NCBI RefSeq assembly: GCF_020733705.1
Contig: NZ_JAJFZM010000017.1
Span: forward strand, 62,001 to 126,000
Length of the DNA stretch: 64,000 nt
Direction: 5' to 3'
Origin: Nocardia australiensis
GTDB taxonomy: Bacteria; Actinomycetota; Actinomycetes; Mycobacteriales; Mycobacteriaceae
Under the pieces are notes generated by a model. It saw nothing but the letters and a program-made list of their open reading frames with translations, was not told the DNA's origin and did no database searches. Position numbers and translations under genes: made by a program. Position 1 is the first letter of the stretch; the number at the start of each line of letters is the position of its first letter. This document shows, piece by piece, positions 49,990 through 59,295 of the stretch.

Positions 49990-51120
49990 ATGGCCGACGA
50001 TCCCGATCTCACCGCGCGACGGGAGCTCACCGTCAGCGACCGCGATCTCGACGCCCTTGCCGGCGAGCTGTCCCGGTGGCTCGGTTCGAAGGTCTCCGCC
50101 GACCACCCGCCTGCGATCTCGGCGGTGTCGAGGCCGCAGGGCGCCGGGATGTCGAGTCCAACTGTGCTGTTCGACGCCGAATGGAGCGTCGACGGCAGGC
50201 CCGACGGAGGATCGTTCGTCGTGCGGATGACACCGGAGGCCGAGTCGTTCCCGGTCTTCGAAAACTACGATCTGGAAACGCAATACAAGGTCATGTCCGG
50301 CGTCGCCGCCAACTCCGACGTACCGGTGCCCGAACTGTGCTGGCTGGAAACAGATGAGAAGCCGCTCGGCACAAAGTTTTTCGTGATGAAGCGGATCGAC
50401 GGCCGAGTGCCGACCGACAATCCGCCCTATGTATTCATCGGTTGGCTGTTCGACGCGAGCACCGAAGAACGCGCCCGCCTCACCGCTGGCACCATCGAGG
50501 TGATCGCGAAGGTGCACGCGATATCCGATGCGGCTGCTCGATTCCCCATGCTGGATGGCCCGGGCCAGGCGTTGCGCAGGCATGTCGAATGGCATCGCAA
50601 GTGGTATCGCTGGGCGTTGGCCGACGACGGGTTCGGGATCCCGCTTATCGAGCGCGCCTTCGACTGGCTCGACGCGCACTGGCCCGCCGACCCAGGACCC
50701 GACGTGCTCAGCTGGGGCGACTCACGACCGGGCAACATCATCTTCGACAAGTTCGACCCGATCGGAGTGCTGGATTGGGAAATGGCCGGGCTCGGTCCGC
50801 GCGAACTGGATATCGCGTGGCTCATCTTCATCCACCGGTTCTTCCAGGACCTCGCCACCCAATTCGATCAGCCCGGCCTCGCGGACTTCCTGCGTCGCGA
50901 CGACGTCGTGGCGAAGTACGAAGAGCTCTCCGGATATACCGTGTCCGACCTCGACTTCTATATCGTCTATGCCGCGCTGCGGCATGCGATCGTAATGGCC
51001 AGGGTGAAGCGCCGAATGATCCACTTCGGCGAAGACACCGATACTCCCGATCGCGACGACTACGTCATGCACCGAGCGAGCCTCGAAGCCTTGATCGACG
51101 GAACCTACGAGTGGGATTGA
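49990..51120 (+). CDS. APH-like phosphotransferase family protein
   Basis: A 376-aa protein of the aminoglycoside-phosphotransferase/choline-kinase-like fold. The phosphate-transfer loop is LSWGDSRPGNIIFDK and the metal-binding segment is IGVLDWEMAGLGPRELD, matching the HGDxxxxN and DWE pattern, but with Trp-Gly-Asp instead of His-Gly-Asp. Homologous domains occur in ACAD10/11-type proteins, which act on hydroxyacyl-CoAs, and in many unassigned actinobacterial kinases. ATG 49990 follows AAGAGGAGAAG. It precedes the DUF7064-like gene by 8 nt and they are surely co-transcribed. Confidence 0.83.
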   Translation: MADDPDLTARRELTVSDRDLDALAGELSRWLGSKVSADHPPAISAVSRPQGAGMSSPTVLFDAEWSVDGRPDGGSFVVRMTPEAESFPVFENYDLETQYKVMSGVAANSDVPVPELCWLETDEKPLGTKFFVMKRIDGRVPTDNPPYVFIGWLFDASTEERARLTAGTIEVIAKVHAISDAAARFPMLDGPGQALRRHVEWHRKWYRWALADDGFGIPLIERAFDWLDAHWPADPGPDVLSWGDSRPGNIIFDKFDPIGVLDWEMAGLGPRELDIAWLIFIHRFFQDLATQFDQPGLADFLRRDDVVAKYEELSGYTVSDLDFYIVYAALRHAIVMARVKRRMIHFGEDTDTPDRDDYVMHRASLEALIDGTYEWD

Positions 51121-51128
51121 GACCGAAC

Positions 51129-52226
51129 ATGCCTGCACCCCTTGATGAATACCCGATCCATCAGACTCATCTCTCGTTGGCGAGGGTGGCCAGCAGTGAC
51201 CGGAACTTCTACGACAGAAGCTATTTCAACGGCCACGACCGCGATGGCGGCAACTTCTTCGTCACTGGCCTCGGTGTCTATCCGAACCTCGGAGTCATCG
51301 ACGCGTATGCCACGTTCCGGCGGGGTGACACCCAGCGCGCGGTTCGCTTCTCCGACGCGCTCGGTGATCGCAGCCTCGACCAGCGTGTCGGCGGCTACCG
51401 CGTCGAGGTTCTGGAGCCGCTCCAGCGGATCCGAGTGATCTGCGAACACGATGACCTCGGCTTCGACCTCACCTGGAACGGCGCGTTCCCGGCCGTCGAA
51501 GAACAGCCGCACCTGATCCTCAATGGCAACCGCCCGATCATCCAGGCGACCCGCTTCGCGCAGGTCGGATCGTGGGAGGGGACGCTGCACGTCGACGGCT
51601 CCGATCTCACGGTCGATCCAGCCGTGTGGACGGGGACCCGAGATCGGTCGTGGGGCATCCGTCCGGTGGGTGAGCCCGAGCCCGCCGGCCGCGCCGCTGC
51701 CGAACCCTCGGGCGGGTTCTGGTGGCTGTATGTGCCGATTCGCTTCGACGATTTCGCCATCGTGGTGATCGTCCAGGAAGAACCCGACGGCAAGCGCACC
51801 CTCAATGACGCGACCCGCATCTGGCCCGACGGACGCGTCGAGCAGCTGGGCTGGCCCCGCATCCACATCGAATACTGTTCCGGTACAAGGCATCCCGTGT
51901 TCGCGCGACTATCAATGACGGCACCCGACGGTAAACCGATCGAAGTGGAGATCCGGCCCGGAACCAATGTCGCGCTGCACGTCGGCTGCGGCTATGGCGG
52001 CGACCCCGACTGGCTGCACGGCCGCTGGATGGGTCGCGACTGGTCAGACAGCACCATCTATGACCTCACCGACCCGGCCATCGCCGCCCGCGTCCCCTAC
52101 GGCGTCATCGATCATGTAGGCCGGGCCCGCTGCGGCGACGCCGAAGGCTGGGGCCTATTCGAACACGCCAGCCTCGGCCGCCACGCCCCCACCGGCTTCG
52201 CGGACTGGACCTCCGTTGCGCCATAG
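51129..52226 (+). CDS. DUF7064-like beta-rich protein of unknown function
   Basis: A 365-aa soluble protein without signal peptide or membrane helix. It is rich in aromatic and beta-forming residues, with repeated motifs such as FFVTGLGVYPNLGVIDAYA, DRSWGIRPVGEPEP and FWWLYVPIRFDDFAIVV. This suggests a double lipocalin-like (AttH/CrtC-type) barrel, as described for DUF7064-type proteins, though this assignment is from general resemblance. It is encoded with an APH-like kinase, a pairing I recall from other actinobacteria. The substrate is probably a hydrophobic compound; function unknown. Confidence 0.6.
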   Translation: MPAPLDEYPIHQTHLSLARVASSDRNFYDRSYFNGHDRDGGNFFVTGLGVYPNLGVIDAYATFRRGDTQRAVRFSDALGDRSLDQRVGGYRVEVLEPLQRIRVICEHDDLGFDLTWNGAFPAVEEQPHLILNGNRPIIQATRFAQVGSWEGTLHVDGSDLTVDPAVWTGTRDRSWGIRPVGEPEPAGRAAAEPSGGFWWLYVPIRFDDFAIVVIVQEEPDGKRTLNDATRIWPDGRVEQLGWPRIHIEYCSGTRHPVFARLSMTAPDGKPIEVEIRPGTNVALHVGCGYGGDPDWLHGRWMGRDWSDSTIYDLTDPAIAARVPYGVIDHVGRARCGDAEGWGLFEHASLGRHAPTGFADWTSVAP

Positions 52227-52263
52227 CCGCGCTCGTACCGGTTGGCGCCTGCGCGGACGGGTA

Positions 52264-52635
52264 TTAACGGTGTCCAGCGAAATGTGCCGCGGCGATGACG
52301 ATGGCGTCGACGGTGCGTTTGGTAACGACGAGCCGACCGGCGCCGGCAAGTAGCGCTGCGGCTTCGGCGACCGAGGCGGTGCCGAGTGCGGAGTGGGTGC
52401 GTGATGATGGGGTGGGGACGTCGACTTGCGCGAGTTCCTCGGCCGTGTACGCGAGGATCGGGGCGGTCAGTTGCTCGGCCGCTGCTCGAAGGCCGGGTTC
52501 GGCGGCGCGGCGGTCGAGAGTCGCCAGGCAACCTATTGGGTTGTCGCCCAGCACTTCTCCGATAGCGGACAGAATACGGTCGGCGGGGGTACCGGGCCGC
52601 AGGCCGAGGCCGACGGCGAGTTCAGCGGGCTTCAT
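52264..52635 (-). CDS. cobE: Cobalamin biosynthesis protein CobE/CbiG C-terminal domain
   Basis: A 123-aa protein matching the CbiG C-terminal (CobE) domain, with ELAVGLGLRPGTPADRILSA at the N terminus and later APILAYTAEELAQVDVP and GTASVAEAAALLAGAGRLVV. In the aerobic pathway CobE is an accessory of uncertain role; in CbiG it belongs to the ring-opening lyase. ATG 52635 overlaps the cobB stop by 14 nt, so it is the last gene of this cob cluster. The longer upstream frame only overlaps cobB. Confidence 0.88.
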   Translation of the reverse strand: MKPAELAVGLGLRPGTPADRILSAIGEVLGDNPIGCLATLDRRAAEPGLRAAAEQLTAPILAYTAEELAQVDVPTPSSRTHSALGTASVAEAAALLAGAGRLVVTKRTVDAIVIAAAHFAGHR

Positions 52636-54019
52636 GCGCGCAGTCGGTGGCCGCGGCGACGAAGCGCACGACGGCTTCCGGGTTTCCGGCCGGGTGAGTG
52701 TGCAGGTAGGACGCGTGCACGCGATGGACCAGCGCACCCTCGTGAACCCTATCCGCGCCGACGCGCCATCCCCACGCGGCGGTGTCGGCACCGGAGACGA
52801 CCAACCTGGTGCGGTGGAACTCATGTCCGCGCACCTGCTGTCCCGCCCGCCACAGCACGGAATCGGTCAGCGCCACCGCATCTCGGTAACCGAGGGTCAG
52901 CCGTGGCCCGAATTCCGCGTCCGCCTCGACCACCCCCGCCATCGGATGTCCATCCAATGACCTGGTCAGATACAACAGTCCCGCACATTCGGCATGTACG
53001 GGCAGACCACGGCGTGACTGCTCGCCGATCTGCGCGAGCAACCGAGTATTGGCCGCGAGCTCAGCGGCGTGCTCCTCCGGGAACCCGCCTGGAAGCACCA
53101 GACCCGCCGTCCCGACCGGTAGTTCGTCGTGCATCGGATCGAAGACCGCAACCTCCGCCCCCGCAGCCGCCAACAGCTCGCGATGCTCGGCATACCCGAA
53201 GGTAAAGGCCGGCCCCCCGGCAATAGCAATCACCGGAGCGAAACCCACTGCAGCAGAGCCTGTCCCGTCAACCACGGCAGCAAGACCGGGATCCCACGCC
53301 GGTCCCGATACGGTTGAGCGGGCCAGTGCGGCGATCGCGGGCAGGTCGACGTGTGCGGCGACCAGGTCCGTCATGGCGTCTACCGCGGCGACGGCGGCGG
53401 TGCCGTGTTCGACGGCGGGGATGAGGCCGAGGTGGCGGGAGGGGACTTCCAGTTCGGCCATGCGCGGGAGCGATCCGAGGACGGGCAGGCCGACGCGATC
53501 ACAGGCCTCGCGCAGGACCTGGTCGTGGCGTTCACTGCCGACGCGGTTGAGGATCACGCCGCCGAGACGGATCGAGCTGTCGAAGGTGGCGAATCCGTGC
53601 AGCAGCGCAGCCAGGCTCTGACTGTGCCCACGCGCGTCGACCACCAAAATCACTGGCGCGCCGAGTAATCCGGCGACTTGCGCGGTGGATCCTTCGGCGA
53701 CGGGCGCGGATTGGTTCGCGTCGATGCGCCCGTCGAACAACCCCATCACGCCCTCGACAACCGCTACATCGCAGCCCCGGGCACCGTGCTGGTACAGCGG
53801 CACAACACGTTCGGTGCCGACAAGCACCGGATCGAGGTTGCGTCCCGGCCGCCCCGCCGCGAGCCCGTGATATCCCGGATCGATGTAGTCCGGCCCCACC
53901 TTGAACGGCGCCACCCGATGTCCGGCCCGCCGCAACGCGCCGATCAACCCGGTCGCCAGGGTCGTTTTCCCACTCCCCGACGCGGGCGCGGCCACCACGA
54001 CCGCCGGAACACTCATCAT
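52622..54019 (-). CDS. cobB: Hydrogenobyrinic/cobyrinic acid a,c-diamide synthase
   Basis: A 465-aa glutamine amidotransferase that amidates the a and c side chains of the corrin ring using ATP and glutamine. The N-terminal P-loop ATPase motif is VVAAPASGSGKTTLATGLIG, and the C-terminal class I amidotransferase domain has nucleophile Cys in LPVHAECAGLLYL and His in SYLHTHPAGN. GTG/ATG 54019 starts MMSVPAVVVAAPASG. It lies 91 nt downstream of cobO, consistent with the mycobacterial cobO-cobB order. Confidence 0.95.
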   Translation of the reverse strand: MMSVPAVVVAAPASGSGKTTLATGLIGALRRAGHRVAPFKVGPDYIDPGYHGLAAGRPGRNLDPVLVGTERVVPLYQHGARGCDVAVVEGVMGLFDGRIDANQSAPVAEGSTAQVAGLLGAPVILVVDARGHSQSLAALLHGFATFDSSIRLGGVILNRVGSERHDQVLREACDRVGLPVLGSLPRMAELEVPSRHLGLIPAVEHGTAAVAAVDAMTDLVAAHVDLPAIAALARSTVSGPAWDPGLAAVVDGTGSAAVGFAPVIAIAGGPAFTFGYAEHRELLAAAGAEVAVFDPMHDELPVGTAGLVLPGGFPEEHAAELAANTRLLAQIGEQSRRGLPVHAECAGLLYLTRSLDGHPMAGVVEADAEFGPRLTLGYRDAVALTDSVLWRAGQQVRGHEFHRTRLVVSGADTAAWGWRVGADRVHEGALVHRVHASYLHTHPAGNPEAVVRFVAAATDCAHEAR

Positions 54020-54110
54020 GACCGCGCGGCCTCACGATCGGCGAGTGGTACCTGACCGCGGGACCCTCCCGAAGTTCGCCGCAGCCCTGGACCACTCGTC
54101 ACGACGCCGG

Positions 54111-54725
54111 TCACCATTCGATGCCGCGCTGGCCTTTTCGGCCTGCGTCCATGGGATGTTTGATCTTGGTCATTTCGGTGACCAGGTCGGCGGCGTCGAG
54201 GAGGGGCTGGGGAGCGTCGCGGCCGGTGATGACGACGTGCTGGTTGCCGGGACGGTTGCGCAGCGTATCGACCACCTCGTCGATGTCGACCCAACCCCAC
54301 TTCAGCGGATAGGTGAATTCGTCCAGGACATAGAATCGGTGCTGTTCGGCTCGCAGCCGGCGGGCGATTTCCTGCCAACCCGCGAGCGCGGCGGCGGCAT
54401 GGTCCTCATCGCTGCCGGGTTTGCGCGACCACGACCATCCTTCACCCATTTTGTGCCATTCGACCGCGCCGCCGACTCCGCTCTCCTCATGCAGGGTGCC
54501 GAGGGTGCGAAAGGCGGCTTCCTCGCCGACCTTCCATTTGGCGCTCTTCACGAACTGGAAGACCGCCACATCGAACCCCTGGTTCCAGGCGCGCAATGCC
54601 ATCCCGAACGCCGCGGTCGATTTCCCCTTGCCCGGCCCTGTATGGACCGCGAGTACCGGCTGATTGCGGCGCTGCCGTGTCGTCAGCCCGTCATCGGGAA
54701 CGGTCTCCGGAACACCCTTGGGCAT
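54111..54725 (-). CDS. cobO: Cob(I)yrinic acid a,c-diamide adenosyltransferase
   Basis: A 204-aa CobA/CobO/BtuR-type enzyme that attaches the adenosyl group to cobalt. The P-loop is VHTGPGKGKSTAAFGMALRA near residue 29. Further family segments are WNQGFDVAVFQFVKSAKWK, VLDEFTYPLKWGWVD and VVITGRDAPQPLLDAADLVT. Length is typical. It is part of the chelatase-cobO-cobB-cobE group on the minus strand, 172 nt after the chelatase. Confidence 0.95.
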   Translation of the reverse strand: MPKGVPETVPDDGLTTRQRRNQPVLAVHTGPGKGKSTAAFGMALRAWNQGFDVAVFQFVKSAKWKVGEEAAFRTLGTLHEESGVGGAVEWHKMGEGWSWSRKPGSDEDHAAAALAGWQEIARRLRAEQHRFYVLDEFTYPLKWGWVDIDEVVDTLRNRPGNQHVVITGRDAPQPLLDAADLVTEMTKIKHPMDAGRKGQRGIEW

Positions 54726-54897
54726 GTGCTATTCCTTCCTGATATTTCGGCCGCCCGGTCGAATACGCCGGGTACCCGGCGCTGCGGCCCGCGCTGAGCT
54801 CACCGGTCCGCGTCGGCGAATTCTGTTCGGACACTATTTGATCGAACGCTACGGAAATAGCCGACCGAAAATACGCGCGGACCGATGACTGCCCGAA

Positions 54898-56982
54898 TCA
54901 CGCGGCGCGCATTCCGGCACGTCCAGATCCGGCCCGCACGACATCGGCCACCGATTCGCCGGACAGTTCGGCCAGCCGCAGATATCCGGCCCGCAGGTCA
55001 CGAGCCAACTCGGCGGCGAGACCGAGGCGGACGATGCCGCGTTCGCAATCGACGACGATCGATGTCACGGCGTCATGGGCAAGCAATCCGGCGGCGGCGC
55101 GGGCACGCGGCACCGGGTCGGCACCACCGGTGGCGCGACCGTCGGTGAGCAGCACCAGCATCGGCCGACGGTGCGGGTCGCGAACCCGCTCGCGGCCGAT
55201 CACCTCCCGAGCCTTCAAAAGCCCTGCGGCGAGCGGAGTCTTGCCTCCGGTGCGCATGCCGGACAGGCGGCGCACCGCGATGTCGACCGAGGAGGTAGGC
55301 GGCAGCACGAGTTCGGCTTCCTGACCCCGCACGGTGATCACGGCGACCTTGTCGCGGCGCTGGTATGCGTCGCGCAGCAGCGCGACCACGGCACCGGTGA
55401 CGGCGGAGAGCCGGTCCCTGGATGCCATGGATCCGGACGCGTCGACCACGAAGATGACCAGATTACCTTCGCGCCCTTCGCGATACGCGCCGCGCAGATC
55501 ATCCGAGACCAGCTTCAGCGGTCCATCGGCACGGCCACGTGTGCGCTGATGCGGTGCCGCGGCGAAAACGGTGCCGAGCAGGTGCAGACCGGTGGACGCG
55601 TCGGTGGTGGAACGCACCGTGCGCCCCTGCTTGGTCTGCGCGCGTGAACGGCGGCCTGCGGCACCCTCGCCGACGCCCGGGACCTCCCATCGGGGCGGGG
55701 ACACCGAAGATGAAGCGGGAGTAGCGGTTCGGCCTTCGCGAGCGGAAGGCGACTGTCCGCCACCCGGTCCACCGTCGGGGCCGTCGTCCTCGGGTCCATC
55801 ATCGTTCGGGGAATCGGAAGTGTCGCCGGTGGAGCCCGATTCCGGATCGTCGATCCGGTCGCCCGAATCGGATTCATCCGTACCGGGGGCGGACCGCTCG
55901 TTGTAGTCCGGTTCGGATTCCGCACGGTCCGTGGAGTTCTCGCCGCCCGATTGCTGATCGGCCGCCCGCGCCACTTCTTCCTCGGCATCGCGCATCGCGT
56001 CGTCGAGCTGGTCTTCGCTGATGCCAGGCTCGTCGAACGGATCGCGCCGACGGCGATGCGGCAGTGCCAACTCCACGGCGACCCGCACATCCTCTTCGCC
56101 GACAGTCTCAGCGCCCCGCCACGCCGCATGCGCGGTCGCCGCCCGCGCGACCACCAGGTCCGCGCGCATCCCGTCCACATCGAAAGACGCACATAACGCC
56201 GCGATTCGGCGGAGCTCCACATTATCGAGTGTGACGGCGGCGACCCGGTCGCGGGCGGTCAGTATGCGCTCGGCAATCGCACGATCGGCCGCGAGGTAGC
56301 GGCCGGCGAACCCGGCCGGGTCGGCCTCGTAATCCAATCGGCGGCGCACCACCGCCATCCGCACACCCACCTCACGCGAGGCGGCGACATCGACGGTGAG
56401 CCCGAACCGGTCGAGCAGTTGCGGGCGCAGCTCGCCTTCCTCCGGGTTCATGGTGCCAACGAGCACGAATCGCGCCGGATGCGAATGGGAAACGCCGTCG
56501 CGTTCGATATGCACCCGCCCCATCGCCGCCGCGTCGAGCAGCACGTCCACGAGATGGTCGTGCAGCAGATTCACCTCGTCGACGTACAGCACACCGTGAT
56601 GGGCTGCGGCCAGCAGCCCTGGCCGGAATGCCTGTTCACCGTCGCGCAGCACCCGTTCCAGATCCAATGAACCGACCACGCGGTCCTCGGTCGCTCCGAC
56701 CGGCAATTCCACCAGCCGCGCCGGGCGCGCCCCGGTCTCGCCCGCCACCGGCGGCAGCAATTGCGCCAACGCCCGCACCACGGTCGACTTGGCGGTCCCC
56801 TTCTCTCCACGCACCAGGACACCGCCGATACCCGGGTGCACCGCGCACAGAATCAGCGCGAGCTGTAACCGCTCCTGCCCCACCACCGCCGAAAACGGGA
56901 ATCCCACCTCACCGTCCGCCCGCGCACGCGCCCCGGTCGACGAAGCGTCTGATGATGTGGTTTCAGCATGGGACGAAGACAC
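54898..56982 (-). CDS. Magnesium/cobalt chelatase ChlI-ChlD fusion-type AAA+/VWA protein
   Basis: A 694-aa protein combining an AAA+ ATPase (Walker A VRGEKGTAKSTVVRALAQ, Walker B VLYVDEVNLLHDHLVDVLL) with a C-terminal von Willebrand A domain (MIDAS VDASGSMASRDR, LTDGRATGGADP). The two are joined by an acidic linker of about 70 residues rich in Asp/Glu/Ser/Pro. This is the ChlI plus ChlD architecture of chelatase motor subunits. Its position next to cobO-cobB suggests cobalt insertion with a CobN-like partner encoded elsewhere, rather than chlorophyll synthesis. M. tuberculosis Rv2850c is at the same place. Confidence 0.88.
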   Translation of the reverse strand: MSSSHAETTSSDASSTGARARADGEVGFPFSAVVGQERLQLALILCAVHPGIGGVLVRGEKGTAKSTVVRALAQLLPPVAGETGARPARLVELPVGATEDRVVGSLDLERVLRDGEQAFRPGLLAAAHHGVLYVDEVNLLHDHLVDVLLDAAAMGRVHIERDGVSHSHPARFVLVGTMNPEEGELRPQLLDRFGLTVDVAASREVGVRMAVVRRRLDYEADPAGFAGRYLAADRAIAERILTARDRVAAVTLDNVELRRIAALCASFDVDGMRADLVVARAATAHAAWRGAETVGEEDVRVAVELALPHRRRRDPFDEPGISEDQLDDAMRDAEEEVARAADQQSGGENSTDRAESEPDYNERSAPGTDESDSGDRIDDPESGSTGDTSDSPNDDGPEDDGPDGGPGGGQSPSAREGRTATPASSSVSPPRWEVPGVGEGAAGRRSRAQTKQGRTVRSTTDASTGLHLLGTVFAAAPHQRTRGRADGPLKLVSDDLRGAYREGREGNLVIFVVDASGSMASRDRLSAVTGAVVALLRDAYQRRDKVAVITVRGQEAELVLPPTSSVDIAVRRLSGMRTGGKTPLAAGLLKAREVIGRERVRDPHRRPMLVLLTDGRATGGADPVPRARAAAGLLAHDAVTSIVVDCERGIVRLGLAAELARDLRAGYLRLAELSGESVADVVRAGSGRAGMRAA

Positions 56983-57091
56983 GCTCCGACTCTATTCGCG
57001 CGGCCCCGCCGACCCGCGAGCGCCCCACCCAGACCCCGAAAACCGGTGCCCGCCGCAAAATCTCGAGGCGGGCGCCGGTTGCGAACGAGTT

Positions 57092-57541
57092 CTATCCCCG
57101 ACGCATCGGGAGGTGCATGATGCCGTCGTCGTCGAACTCGTCGCCGTCCGGTTTGAAACCGTGCTTGGCGTACATGTCCATCAGATAGGTCTGTGCGTTC
57201 AAGCGCACGGTGGCCGAACCGACCTCGGCGAGCGCAGCCTGCAACAACCTGGTGGTGTACCCGTGGCCGCGCGCCGGAACCGCGGTGCACAGGCGTCCGA
57301 TCCGGAAGGACTTCACGCCATCGTCGTGCTCCTCCAGCAGGCGCAGGGTGCAGATCGCCTCACCCTCGTCATCGAGCCAGAAGTGCCGGGTCTCCGGCAG
57401 CAGGTCGAGCCCGTCCAACTCCGGATACGCGCACTTCTGTTCGACCACAAAGACTTCCACGCGCAATTTCAACAGCTGATAAAGGGTGGCGGTGTCGAGA
57501 TCCTGCGCCCATGACCGTTTGAGTGCAACCGTTGACATCAT
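57092..57541 (-). CDS. GNAT family N-acetyltransferase (ElaA-like)
   Basis: A 149-aa acetyltransferase of the GNAT fold. The acetyl-CoA loop is RLCTAVPARGHGYTTRLLQA, and the N terminus (LYQLLKLRVEVFVVEQKCAY, then PELDGLD) is characteristic of the ElaA subgroup. It lies between mqo and the chelatase, the same arrangement as Rv2851c in M. tuberculosis, and 9 nt downstream of mqo, so probably co-transcribed with it. Acceptor substrate unknown. Confidence 0.88.
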   Translation of the reverse strand: MMSTVALKRSWAQDLDTATLYQLLKLRVEVFVVEQKCAYPELDGLDLLPETRHFWLDDEGEAICTLRLLEEHDDGVKSFRIGRLCTAVPARGHGYTTRLLQAALAEVGSATVRLNAQTYLMDMYAKHGFKPDGDEFDDDGIMHLPMRRG

Positions 57542-57550
57542 CGCGTTTTG

Positions 57551-59074
57551 TTACCACACCTTCGCGGTCGGCGCGACCGCGTCGCGGTTCGCGGTGTTGT
57601 CCGACACGCGGGTCAGGTGCAGCGTCTTCGACGACCAGTCCGACACCTCGCGGTAGAGGGCCTGGTTCTCGGAGAGCTTGACGCCCAGCGAGGGGACCAT
57701 TTCCTTCAGCTTCGGCGTCCAGTTTTCGTACTCGCTCGGGAAGCAGCGTCGCAGGACATCGATCATGGCGCTGACGCCGGTGGACGCGCCGGGCGACGCG
57801 CCGAGCAAACCCGCGATGGTGCCGTCCCCAGCGGTGATCACGGCGGTACCGAATTCGAGTACACCGCCCGCGCCCTTGCGCCGGATCACCTGGACACGCT
57901 GGCCCGCGGTGATCAGCTCCCAGTCGCGGCCTTCGGCGCGGGGGACGAACTCCTTCATGGTGTCCACCTTGCCCGCCTCGGACTTCAACAGCTCGGTGAT
58001 CAGGTACTTGGTCAGCCCGAACTCGGTCGCGCCGACGCCGAGCAGCGAGAAGATGTTGTTGGGCTTCACCGATTTGAAAAGGTCTACGTTCGAGCCGTCC
58101 TTGAGAAACTTCGGTGTCCATCCGGCGTACGGGCCGAACAGCAGTCCGGGCCGACCCTTGATGACGCGAGTGTCCAAGTGCGGCACCGACATCGGCGGCG
58201 CGCCGACGGCGGCCTTTCCGTACACCTTGGCCTCGTGCCGCTGAATGAGCGCGGGGTTGGTGCAGCGGAAGAACTGGCCGCTGACCGGGAACCCGCCGAA
58301 GCCCTTGGCCTCCTTGATCCCCGACTTCTGCAGCAGCGGCAGCGCGCCGCCACCGGCGCCGACGAAGACGAATTTGCTGATGAGCGTGCGGGTTCGGCGC
58401 GTGCGCAGGTTGCGCACCTTGACCAGCCAGGATCCGTCGGACTGCTTGGTGAGGTCGGTGACCTCGTGACCGAAGGCCAGATCCGCGCCGGAAGCGCCGA
58501 GGTAGGCGAGCAGTTCGGCGGTGAGCGAACCGAAGTCGATATCGGTGCCCGCGTCGGTCCAGTTCAACGCGACCGGCTCGGAGAAGTCGCGGCCCTTGGA
58601 CATCAGCGGCAGTCGCCGGGCGAATTCGTCGGGCGAATCGATGTACTCCATGCCTTCGAACAACGGGTGCCGCGACAGCGCCTCGTACCGCTTGCGCAGG
58701 TAGTCGACGTTGTCCGCGCCGTGCACGAAGCTGACGTGTGGGATGGGGTTGATAAAGGCCGACGGATCACCGAGCAGGCCGTTTTCCACACCGTAGGACC
58801 AGAACTGGCGCGACACCTGGAAGCGCTCGTTGATGTCGATGGCCTTGCTGACATCGACGGACCCGTCAGGGTTCTGCGGGCTGTAGTTCAGCTCGCACAG
58901 CGCCGAGTGACCGGTGCCCGCGTTGTTCCACGGGTCGCTGCTCTCCGCGGCGGCGGCGTCGAGGCGCTCGAAGAGCGAGACCGACCAATCCGGCTGCAGC
59001 TGCCGAAGCAGCGCGCCCAGGGTGGCACTCATGATGCCGGCACCGATGAGTACCACATCGGTCTTTTCAGTCAT
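57551..59074 (-). CDS. mqo: Malate:quinone oxidoreductase
   Basis: A membrane-associated FAD enzyme that oxidises malate to oxaloacetate and passes electrons to menaquinone. The 507-aa protein begins MTEKTDVVLIGAGIMSATLG with the FAD Rossmann motif. Substrate-site segments include SDPWNNAGTGHSALCELNY, PHVSFVHG, VFVGAGGGALPLLQKSG and LLGASPGASTGVSAMIDVL. ATG 59074 matches the family start; a GTG at 59089 has a weak AAGGAAG upstream and would add five residues. It supplies the TCA cycle with a second malate-oxidising route. Confidence 0.95.
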   Translation of the reverse strand: MTEKTDVVLIGAGIMSATLGALLRQLQPDWSVSLFERLDAAAAESSDPWNNAGTGHSALCELNYSPQNPDGSVDVSKAIDINERFQVSRQFWSYGVENGLLGDPSAFINPIPHVSFVHGADNVDYLRKRYEALSRHPLFEGMEYIDSPDEFARRLPLMSKGRDFSEPVALNWTDAGTDIDFGSLTAELLAYLGASGADLAFGHEVTDLTKQSDGSWLVKVRNLRTRRTRTLISKFVFVGAGGGALPLLQKSGIKEAKGFGGFPVSGQFFRCTNPALIQRHEAKVYGKAAVGAPPMSVPHLDTRVIKGRPGLLFGPYAGWTPKFLKDGSNVDLFKSVKPNNIFSLLGVGATEFGLTKYLITELLKSEAGKVDTMKEFVPRAEGRDWELITAGQRVQVIRRKGAGGVLEFGTAVITAGDGTIAGLLGASPGASTGVSAMIDVLRRCFPSEYENWTPKLKEMVPSLGVKLSENQALYREVSDWSSKTLHLTRVSDNTANRDAVAPTAKVW

Positions 59075-59295
59075 GGCAGCGTTCGGCACGGGTAGATCGA
59101 CTTCCTTGTCCTTCTGCGACGGTCCACCGGCACGGGTGGCCCGCCTGGGCACGGGCGCTATGAACTTTTTCGAGCCTGGTGTGACTCGGCGGGATGTAGG
59201 TTACCCGCCGTTCACCTAGGTCCAATTGTGCACCTCACCGCTCCCGTCACCGACAGCGAACCTGCCGAATGTGACATAGATTCCTTCGGGGTTCG

